A DNA stretch of 64,000 nt from Clostridiales bacterium (GTDB lineage Bacteria > Bacillota > Clostridia > Oscillospirales > Acutalibacteraceae), in NCBI GenBank assembly GCA_019422525.1, contig JAHZDE010000001.1, positions 186,001 through 250,000 of the forward strand, read 5' to 3'. The position numbers and the translations under genes are program-made. Positions 57,704-64,000 of this stretch are shown here, one piece after another. The notes under the pieces were generated by a model, which was given only the letters and a program-made list of their open reading frames with translations, was not told the origin of the DNA and ran no database searches. The stretch's first letter is position 1, and every line of letters starts with the position of its first letter.

Positions 57704-59326
57704 TTATTCTTCTGTGGTTTTGGTGTCAGCAGCTGGTGCAGCAGGTTCCACCGGAGGCTGCGGAAGACCATCCACACGGATATTCCGGGTAGTTCTGGCT
57801 TCCAATGTCTGGGACTTCATCACATCGGTCATATCAAACCCAATGGTATCTTTCAAGGCTTCGTTAACCGCTTTGAGCGAACCGGTCATATAGCGGGCCA
57901 CATCAGCAGCCCCGCCGCCGTTTTCTCCGCTGCCGGAGCCATCAATGATGGTAATGTTGCCAATTTTGGACATGGGTTCTGCAATGGCGCGAGCGATTTC
58001 AGGCAGCTTTTCAATAACCATCTGCAGTTTACCGGCGTCATCCATCTTGGCCAAAGCTTCGGCTTTCTTTTCCAGTGCTTCAGCCTCTGCCAAACCTTGG
58101 CGCCGGATCGCTTCTGCTTGTGCAACGCCTTGCTTTTCCGTAATTTCAGCCTGTGCCATACCTTCCTGCTTAATACGTTCGGCCTGTGCCTGGGCATCCA
58201 GTTTTTGGGCCTCGGCTTCTGCAGCAGCGTCCAGCTTTTTGGCTTCTGCCTCCGCTTCTGCGCGCTTAATCATGGCTACCTTCTGGGCTTCTGCCTGCAA
58301 TTCAGCACGGAGCTTTTCTGCCTCGGAGGGTTTAATCACGGTTTCCAGCAGTTCGGCTTCTTTACGCTCAGCCTTTTTCTTTGCCAGCTCAATGTTTTTC
58401 TGTTCGGCGGCAATTTCAATCTGAATGGAAGCCTCGCGGACTTCGCGGGCACGCTGTTCTTTCAAAACGTTGGCATCCATTTCCGTGTTGGTAATATCCT
58501 TTTGGGTCACGTTCTGTTGGATGCTGTAAGCTGCGTCAGAGATTGCCTGGGTAGTCTGACGTTCCTTTTCAAAGTTCAGCTTTTTAATATCCGCTTCCTT
58601 TTTTGCTTCTGCCATGCGGGCTTCTGCTTCCAGACGAGCCTGTTCACCGGCACGACGGGCTTCGGAAGTTTTAATCATACTTTCCTTTACGGCTTCGGCC
58701 TGTGCGATTTCCGCGTCGCGCTTTACAGCGGCAATCTGGGGTTTGCTCAAGGCTTCAAAATAACCGTTCTGGTCGCCGATTCCCTTAATGGTAAAGGATT
58801 TCAGCTCCAGACCCAGTTCGCACAGCTGCTCCTCTGCCACTTCTTTCACACGTTCCGAGAATGTCTTGCGGTCTTTATACAGCTGTTCAGCGGTCATATC
58901 CGCGATAATTTCACGGAGACGGCCCTCACAAACATCCCGGGCGGTTTCCATAATATGTTGTTTCGTTTCGCTTTCCTTCCCGCAGTTAAACTGTTCCACC
59001 GCGGAGCGAATCATGGCCTCGTCGTTTTTAATTTTTACGACAACCGTACCATTTGCTTCAATCGGTACAGCGTCGGCGGTCAAGGTTCCCTGCATATTGA
59101 CGTCAAAGCTAATGTTTTCCAGGGTAATGTAATCAATGCGTTGTAACACGGGCAGTACCATTACGCCGCCGCCGGTAATGACCTTGGCCCTTCCCAAACC
59201 GGTGACGATAGCGGCTTTATCGGCAGGCACCTTTTTCCAGGTAGAGAAGATGGCAGCGAGTACAATAATAAGGCCCACCACAATGATACCAATAAGGACT
59301 GCTGTTGACATGAATTGTTCCGGCAT
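57704..59326 (-). CDS. floT: Flotillin (SPFH-domain membrane scaffold)
   Basis: Organises membrane microdomains. The 540-residue protein has a membrane segment (about 8-28), an SPFH domain (about 30-200: VPADKAAIVTGLGRAKVITG, FTIKGIGDQNGYFEAL) and a long flotillin coiled coil (about 205-460) with many EA repeats (AEAEAEAKKLDAAAEAEAQK), then a Gly-rich turn and C-terminal oligomerization segment. It resembles YuaG/FloT. ATG 59326 is preferred since AAAGGAGG lies nine bases upstream. The upstream YuaF-like gene ends two bases before the start region, so both are coupled. Confidence 0.95.
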   Translation of the reverse strand: MPEQFMSTAVLIGIIVVGLIIVLAAIFSTWKKVPADKAAIVTGLGRAKVITGGGVMVLPVLQRIDYITLENISFDVNMQGTLTADAVPIEANGTVVVKIKNDEAMIRSAVEQFNCGKESETKQHIMETARDVCEGRLREIIADMTAEQLYKDRKTFSERVKEVAEEQLCELGLELKSFTIKGIGDQNGYFEALSKPQIAAVKRDAEIAQAEAVKESMIKTSEARRAGEQARLEAEARMAEAKKEADIKKLNFEKERQTTQAISDAAYSIQQNVTQKDITNTEMDANVLKEQRAREVREASIQIEIAAEQKNIELAKKKAERKEAELLETVIKPSEAEKLRAELQAEAQKVAMIKRAEAEAEAKKLDAAAEAEAQKLDAQAQAERIKQEGMAQAEITEKQGVAQAEAIRRQGLAEAEALEKKAEALAKMDDAGKLQMVIEKLPEIARAIAEPMSKIGNITIIDGSGSGENGGGAADVARYMTGSLKAVNEALKDTIGFDMTDVMKSQTLEARTTRNIRVDGLPQPPVEPAAPAADTKTTEE

Positions 59327-59328
59327 TT

Positions 59329-59907
59329 TCAAAAACCTCCTTTTGATTGTTTGAATTGTGCAAGCTGCTTTCGATAGGAATCGAAAGGACAGACGGTGCA
59401 GAGTTTCTTTTCCTCATCGATTTCCACAATGAGGACCTCCATCCCGACTGGCAGCTCTTCGGTTATCCAGGGAGCCGGTTTGGCGTTATACGTGACATAG
59501 CTTCCGACACTGTTCAGGACACGGATCGTACCGGTAAAATCGGGCCGGACCGCCAGCTGAATCACGCCTTCCTTCCAGCGTAAATCCCGAATACTGGGGG
59601 CTTGCGGAGAATTGCGCTTTAACGGACGGATGACAAACCGGGTCAGCAGGCAGAACGCGAGGCATCCCAAAATGAATCCCAGAATCAGACTGAAAATCCA
59701 GTTCCCGCCCAACACCAATACGATTTTACCGCAGGCGCCCAATACCAGAACTCCAAAAGACAGCGCCATGATGTTAAAGGGAAGAGGAGCATCGCTGGCA
59801 CCTGCATCGAAGTCCAAATCGAGAAAATCCAGTATGACATGAAGCAGGGGCAGCAGAAGGCCGACTCCCATACAACAGATATAAACCGTAGATAAAACGG
59901 AATCCAA
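59329..59907 (-). CDS. NfeD-like membrane protein (YuaF type)
   Basis: Partner of flotillin, 192 residues. Membrane segments lie at about 5-25 and 45-95, followed by an OB-fold NfeD domain (about 105-175: GVIQLAVRPDFTGTIRVLNS, VGMEVLIVEIDEEKKLCTV). The N-terminus is the TTG at 59907 behind AAAGGAGG; no ATG fits. It is transcribed from a promoter at 59949-59977 divergent from the MFS gene. Confidence 0.88.
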   Translation of the reverse strand: MDSVLSTVYICCMGVGLLLPLLHVILDFLDLDFDAGASDAPLPFNIMALSFGVLVLGACGKIVLVLGGNWIFSLILGFILGCLAFCLLTRFVIRPLKRNSPQAPSIRDLRWKEGVIQLAVRPDFTGTIRVLNSVGSYVTYNAKPAPWITEELPVGMEVLIVEIDEEKKLCTVCPFDSYRKQLAQFKQSKGGF

Positions 59908-59948
59908 GTGGGAAAACCTCCTTTCTAAAACGAACGTCCGTTGAGGAT

Positions 59949-59977
59949 ATGATACCGGAAACCTGGAAAAAGTTCAA
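59949..59977 (-). promoter_or_regulatory. Sigma-A promoter of the NfeD-flotillin operon
   Basis: Minus strand TTGAAC, 17-base spacer, TATCAT. Confidence 0.68.
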
Positions 59978-60183
59978 CGTCATCTGCAGGGATTTTTAGG
60001 CGGTTTTGGTGCAAAAACACGCAAATTTTGAAACTGCTTCCACCGGCAGTATCCACACAAGTTCTATTGTGATGCCGCGCGTCCGATTGTGTGTTGGAAA
60101 GAAACGTCTCGAAATAATTGTAATACTTTACTTTTCAAAAGGCAATTATATAAAAATTTTTATGAAAACTTTACATTTCTTAA
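59978..60183. other. Divergent intergenic stretch without a recognised gene
   Basis: Between the flotillin-operon promoter and the MFS promoter the sequence becomes A/T-rich toward the right; no RNA motif, repeat or supported frame was found. Confidence 0.5.
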
Positions 60184-60212
60184 TTGCAAAATGATTTTTT
60201 CCATGATAAAAT
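60184..60212 (+). promoter_or_regulatory. Sigma-A promoter of the MFS-glycerophosphodiesterase genes
   Basis: TTGCAA, 17-base spacer, TAAAAT. Confidence 0.72.
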
Positions 60213-60256
60213 AAAAAGACATGTTGCCATCTATTTTTAGAAAGGTGGAAATGATT

Positions 60257-61546
60257 ATGAAACTGAATACCAAACGCACCATTTTGGTGGGCATGGCGTT
60301 TTTGTCCATTTGCACCTTTTGGCAAATGTATGATGCGGTAATTCCCTTGATTTTAAAAAATACCTTTCACGTTGGAGACACCAATTCCGGTATGATTATG
60401 GCGCTGGACAATGTGTTGGCATTGTTTATGCTGCCTTTGTTTGGAAATTTGTCAGATAAAACCGATACCCGTTTTGGAAAGCGGACTCCATTTATCGTTA
60501 TCGGGACAGCAGCAGCCTGTTTGTTTACCTTGTTGATTCCTGTTGCTGACCAGTTGGGAATTTTCTGGATGTTTATAGTAGCGCTGCTGTTGGTACTCAT
60601 CAGTATGAGTGTTTATCGTTCTCCGGCAGTAGCGTTAATGCCGGATTTAACCCCCAAGCCTCTTCGCTCCAAAGGAAATGCCATTATCAATCTGATGGGA
60701 GCGGTAGGCGGCATGATAACGCTGGTGCTCATTCAGGTGCTTGTACCTGGTCATACAACCCGCCCCAACTACTTTCCGCTATTTTCTGCTGTGGCAGTGA
60801 TTATGGCGGTATCAGTGGTGTTGCTGGTAAGTACCATTCCCGAAAAAAGGCTGGCAGCCGAGGCGACTGCGCTGAGTGGTCCGGAAGAGCCGGAAAAAGA
60901 GCCGGTACAGGGGAAGGAAAAGTCGGAGCCGCTGCCAAAAGATGTGAAAAAAAGTTTGGTATTCCTGCTGCTTTCGGTGGCTTTCTGGTTTATGGGATAT
61001 AACGCCGTTACCTCGGCTTTTTCCAAGTATGCGCAAATACAGTGGGGAATGGCTGGGGGTAGCTTTGCTTCCAGTTTGTTGGTGGCTACCGGTGCGGCAG
61101 TTTTGTCTTATATTCCTGTAGGAATCGTGGCTACCCGTATCGGACGAAAGAAAACCATTTTGGTTGGGGTAGCTGTGCTGGCTTTGTGTTTCTTCTCTGG
61201 TGCACTATTTCCCTCATATCATCCGGCAGTCAATATTGTTTTTGCCTTAGTGGGGATTTCCTGGGCAGCCATCAATGTGAACTCTTACCCGATGGTTGTA
61301 GAGATGAGTCAGGGCGGAAGCGTGGGAAAGTTTACGGGATATTATTATACATTTTCCATGGCAGCCCAAATTTTTACGCCGGTTCTTTCCGGCGCACTTT
61401 TGGAGCATGTGGGATATTGGACCCTGTTTCCCTATGCGGCGTTGTTTTCGGCACTGGCATTTGTAACGATGCTGTTTGTTCGTCATGGAGACAGCAAGCC
61501 TATGCCGGTGAAAAGCCGTTTGGAAGCGTTTGATACCCCCGATTAA
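60257..61546 (+). CDS. MFS transporter, GPH/sugar-like
   Basis: Twelve-span major facilitator, 429 residues. TM1 (LVGMAFLSICTFWQMYDAVI) is followed by the loop GNLSDKTDTRFGKRTPFIVI, the MFS motif A variant seen in SLC45-like and GPH sugar transporters. A charged central loop (EEPEKEPVQGKEKSEPL) separates the halves, and GIVATRIGRKKTILVG is the second motif A. ATG 60257 fits AAAGGTGG better than ATG 60251. It precedes a glycerophosphodiesterase gene by about 30 bases; the substrate is unknown. Confidence 0.88.
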   Translation: MKLNTKRTILVGMAFLSICTFWQMYDAVIPLILKNTFHVGDTNSGMIMALDNVLALFMLPLFGNLSDKTDTRFGKRTPFIVIGTAAACLFTLLIPVADQLGIFWMFIVALLLVLISMSVYRSPAVALMPDLTPKPLRSKGNAIINLMGAVGGMITLVLIQVLVPGHTTRPNYFPLFSAVAVIMAVSVVLLVSTIPEKRLAAEATALSGPEEPEKEPVQGKEKSEPLPKDVKKSLVFLLLSVAFWFMGYNAVTSAFSKYAQIQWGMAGGSFASSLLVATGAAVLSYIPVGIVATRIGRKKTILVGVAVLALCFFSGALFPSYHPAVNIVFALVGISWAAINVNSYPMVVEMSQGGSVGKFTGYYYTFSMAAQIFTPVLSGALLEHVGYWTLFPYAALFSALAFVTMLFVRHGDSKPMPVKSRLEAFDTPD

Positions 61547-61575
61547 CGTGTTATTTTTAGAGTAAAGGAGTTTTG

Positions 61576-62442
61576 ATGATGCCTCTGCCTACCTTTGTTT
61601 TTTTGATTGTTTTGGCCGTTTTGGTGGTGGCAGCTGCCATATGGTTGTATTGTATTCGGCCCAGGAGCTCTCTCACCGGCCCTGAAAAAAAGGCGTTTCA
61701 ACAATATGATTATGCGCACCGGGGCTTTTACCTGCGGGACCAGAGCATCCCGGAAAATTCCCTGCCGGCTTTTCAGCGGGCGGTTTCCAAAGGTTTTGGT
61801 GTGGAATTGGATTTACAGCTGACAGCCGATGGCCATGTGGTGGTATTTCATGATGATACTCTGAAACGCATGTGTGGGGCGGATGTTGCGGTGGAATCCC
61901 TCACTTTGAAAGAACTGCAGCAGTATTCGCTGGCACAAAGCGGCGAAAAAATCCCGTTGTTTTCCCAGGTGCTCAAGGTCATGAATGGAAAGACACCCAT
62001 GATTATTGAACTGAAGCCTTATGGAAATACAGCCGAGCTATGCAGCAAAACTTGTGAGTTGTTGTTAGGGTATCGGGGGCTGTGGTGCGTGGAGTCTTTT
62101 TCCCCCACAGTCGTCCAGTGGTTCCGAAAAAACCAGCCAAAGGTGGTTCGCGGCCAGTTAATGGCGAAGTTTACCCGCAAGGATAAGCATTTTAATATTT
62201 TTACAGCGTTTCTGGCCCGGAATCTGTTTGTCAACGTTTTGGGACGTCCAGATTTTATCGCATATGACGTGAACGCCCGTAGAAATTGGAGTTTGCGGGC
62301 TGCCTGCCGACTCTTTCATGCCCAAGAGGTATGCTGGACGATTCGAACACCGCAGCAGCTTTGGTCGATAAAAACCGAAGGGGCCATTGGTATTTTTGAA
62401 TATTTTGACCCTTCACAGGTAAATAGTATTATGGCTGAATAA
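61576..62442 (+). CDS. Membrane-anchored glycerophosphodiester phosphodiesterase
   Basis: Hydrolyses glycerophosphodiesters to glycerol 3-phosphate and an alcohol. One N-terminal membrane span (about 6-28) anchors the protein, and the catalytic domain of about 250 residues follows. Active-site motifs are DYAHRGF, PENSLPAFQRAVSKGFGVEL, DLQLTADGHVVVFHDDTLKR (His and Glu/Asp of the GDPD family) and MIIELKPYG. AAAGGAG precedes the ATG pair 61576/61579; either may be used. A role in lipid or teichoic acid turnover is inferred. Confidence 0.92.
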   Translation: MMPLPTFVFLIVLAVLVVAAAIWLYCIRPRSSLTGPEKKAFQQYDYAHRGFYLRDQSIPENSLPAFQRAVSKGFGVELDLQLTADGHVVVFHDDTLKRMCGADVAVESLTLKELQQYSLAQSGEKIPLFSQVLKVMNGKTPMIIELKPYGNTAELCSKTCELLLGYRGLWCVESFSPTVVQWFRKNQPKVVRGQLMAKFTRKDKHFNIFTAFLARNLFVNVLGRPDFIAYDVNARRNWSLRAACRLFHAQEVCWTIRTPQQLWSIKTEGAIGIFEYFDPSQVNSIMAE

Positions 62443-62455
62443 TTTATATATATGG

Positions 62456-62496
62456 AAAAGGCATCCGTCGGTTACGAGAGACGGGTGCTTTTTTAC
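62456..62496 (+). terminator. Intrinsic terminator after the glycerophosphodiesterase gene
   Basis: Arms AAAAGGCATCCGTC / GACGGGTGCTTTT (two wobbles) followed by TTTT. Confidence 0.83.
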
Positions 62497-62536
62497 TGGA
62501 AAATAAAAAGTTATGAAAAAGTTTCTGATTCACCCT

Positions 62537-62564
62537 TTGCAAGATACCCAATGTGCATTATAAT
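62537..62564 (+). promoter_or_regulatory. Sigma-A promoter of the second MATE gene
   Basis: TTGCAA, 16-base spacer, perfect TATAAT. Confidence 0.75.
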
Positions 62565-62653
62565 AGACAGGATATCCTTAAAAAAGATTTATCGACACGG
62601 GAATGTAATATCTCGAAATGAAGGAATGTTTTGTGAAAACAGGAGTGATGAAG

Positions 62654-64000
62654 ATGGAAAAAAGAAGCGACCTGAAAATGGGGACAGCGCCAATGCTGCC
62701 ACTGATTATTTCCATGGCTCTTCCGGCCATGTTTTCCATGTTGGTGCAGGCACTGTATAATGTGGTGGATAGCTATTTCGTATCCAAAATCAGTGAAGAT
62801 GCCCTGACGGCAGTTTCTCTGGCCTATCCCATCCAAATGCTGCTGATTGCTTTTGGTATGGGTACGGCAGTGGGAATTAACTCGTTGATTTCCCGCCGGC
62901 TTGGAGAAGGCAATCAGGAGGCGGCAGATAGCGCAGCCAGTCATGGAATTTGGCTGGGAGTGTTTAACTGGATTATTTTTGCCTTGTTTGGACTATTTTT
63001 TACCCGCAGTTTTTTTGAAGCATACACTTCTGCTGAAAATATCGTTTCTATGGGCAGCGATTATCTGGGCATTGTTTGTATTTATTCTTTTGGCCTCTTT
63101 ATCGAAGCCAATATTGAAAAAACGCTGCAAGCTACTGGAAATATGATTTGGCCGATGATTTTTCAGCTGACAGGAGCCGTTACCAATATTATTCTGGACC
63201 CCATCTTTATTTTCAGCCTGAATATGGGGGTGGCTGGTGCGGCAATTGCAACGGTCATTGGACAGATAGCGGCACTGGTGTTGGCTACCATTGTACTGCT
63301 GACTCGGGAACATGCTGTCAAAATACATTTACGCAGTTTTCGGTTTGACTGGCAGACTATCAAACAGATTTATATTGTTGGTATTCCTGCTATTATTATG
63401 CAAGCAATCAGCTCAGTCATGACATTGGCTATGAACGCCATTCTGGTAAGCTTTTCGAAAACTGCCGTTGCGGTTTTTGGCATTTATTTCAAGCTCCAGT
63501 CCTTTGTGTTTATGCCAGTCTTCGGATTGACCCAGGGACTCATGCCCATTATGGGATATAATTTCGGAGCCCGCAATCGCCGTCGGATGCTTTCAAGCCT
63601 GAGAATCGGTTGTGTGATTGGTCTGCTGATTATGGCCGTGGGAACGGTGGTGTTCTGGGCGATTCCAGACAAACTGTTGCTGATTTTTGATGCTTCTTCA
63701 GAAATGCTTCGAATTGGCCATCCGGCTTTGCAGTACATCAGTTTGTGCTTTCTTCCTGCTGCATTGGGAATTCTGTCTTCCACCCTGTTTCAGGCAATGG
63801 GTAGAGGATTTTACAGCTTGATTGTTTCGGTAATGCGTCAATTGGTGGTTTTGGTTCCCGCTGCCTGGCTGCTGTCTCACATTAGCCTGACGGCAGTGTG
63901 GTTTGCTTTTCCCATTGCGGAAGTGGTTTCGTTACTTACCAGTATTTTTCTGTTTCAAAATCTGTACAGAAAAGTCATCCGGAATATGGATGCATCCAAA
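62654..64000 (+). CDS. MATE-family efflux transporter (3' end outside window)
   Basis: The frame is open from ATG 62654 to the end of the window, 449 codons, with no stop. ACAGGAG precedes it at good spacing. The translation begins MEKRSDLKMGTAPMLPLIIS and shows MATE features: MLVQALYNVVDSYFVSKISE in TM1, GMGTAVGINSLISRRLGEGN after TM2, LQATGNMIWP, and PVFGLTQGLMPIMGYNFGAR in the second half. It is a different subgroup from the MATE protein at 20.4 kb, which shares the same layout. Only a few C-terminal residues should be missing. Confidence 0.93.
   Translation, partial: MEKRSDLKMGTAPMLPLIISMALPAMFSMLVQALYNVVDSYFVSKISEDALTAVSLAYPIQMLLIAFGMGTAVGINSLISRRLGEGNQEAADSAASHGIWLGVFNWIIFALFGLFFTRSFFEAYTSAENIVSMGSDYLGIVCIYSFGLFIEANIEKTLQATGNMIWPMIFQLTGAVTNIILDPIFIFSLNMGVAGAAIATVIGQIAALVLATIVLLTREHAVKIHLRSFRFDWQTIKQIYIVGIPAIIMQAISSVMTLAMNAILVSFSKTAVAVFGIYFKLQSFVFMPVFGLTQGLMPIMGYNFGARNRRRMLSSLRIGCVIGLLIMAVGTVVFWAIPDKLLLIFDASSEMLRIGHPALQYISLCFLPAALGILSSTLFQAMGRGFYSLIVSVMRQLVVLVPAAWLLSHISLTAVWFAFPIAEVVSLLTSIFLFQNLYRKVIRNMDASK

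Overview
The window looks like chromosomal core genome from an anaerobic Firmicute, most probably a Clostridia/Oscillospirales gut-type bacterium. This rests on consensus sigma-A promoters (TTGACA/17/TATAAT type), strong AGGAGG ribosome binding sites with some GTG/TTG starts, T-box, TPP and ZTP RNA switches, a CIRCE heat-shock operator, indolepyruvate:ferredoxin oxidoreductase, a split transketolase, a PurO-type IMP cyclohydrolase and an IreB protein. No rRNA, CRISPR array, prophage or insertion sequence was seen. The only repeat-like insertion is a 226-bp palindromic element inside the purine operon.

Layout: 0-9 kb carries the 3' part of lysS, a tRNA-Gly, ansA converging on coaBC-pepT, split transketolase genes and a DacA-type carboxypeptidase. 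9-14 kb has a phosphoesterase and sbcD-sbcC. 13.7-20 kb is a run of small transcription units: a Ser/Thr-rich membrane protein, a GNAT acetyltransferase, a HAD phosphatase, a deoxyribosyltransferase-like protein, TPP-riboswitch-controlled thiT, a sialate-esterase-like SGNH hydrolase, and an unusual ricin-lectin protein with a histone-like Lys/Ala tail. 20-29 kb has a MATE exporter, ilvD, an NSS transporter, a FadR-type regulator, a LysR regulator divergent from a two-gene chromate transporter, and a small unknown protein. 29-36.6 kb is a five-gene operon: arylacetate-CoA ligase (paaK type), two paralogous zinc-ribbon membrane proteins, and iorA-iorB.

36.7-38.8 kb holds a HAD phosphatase-glpP pair divergent from hsp20, with a CIRCE between them. 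38.9-45.4 kb is the purine cluster purE-purM-purN-HD hydrolase, followed by a second promoter with a ZTP riboswitch driving purO, a stand-alone AICAR transformylase and purD. The purE transcript begins with a putative 24-residue leader peptide and an intrinsic terminator. 45.6-50.8 kb has an NfeD-stomatin pair, a GntR-ABC transporter operon, an unknown small protein and ireB. 50.9-54.8 kb is pheS-pheT under a T-box. 55-57.6 kb has an unknown membrane protein, acpS and the NAD(P)HX repair enzyme. 57.7-59.9 kb has a second NfeD-flotillin pair. 60.2-64 kb has an MFS transporter, a membrane-anchored glycerophosphodiesterase and a MATE gene running off the window.

Most genes are housekeeping. The least explained items are the ricin/histone-tail protein, the zinc-ribbon pair inside the ior operon, the purE leader peptide with attenuator, the alarmone-hydrolase-like HD gene in the purine operon, the terminator leader before paaK, and the palindromic element between purO and the transformylase gene. 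All calls are from reading the sequence; no database search was run.
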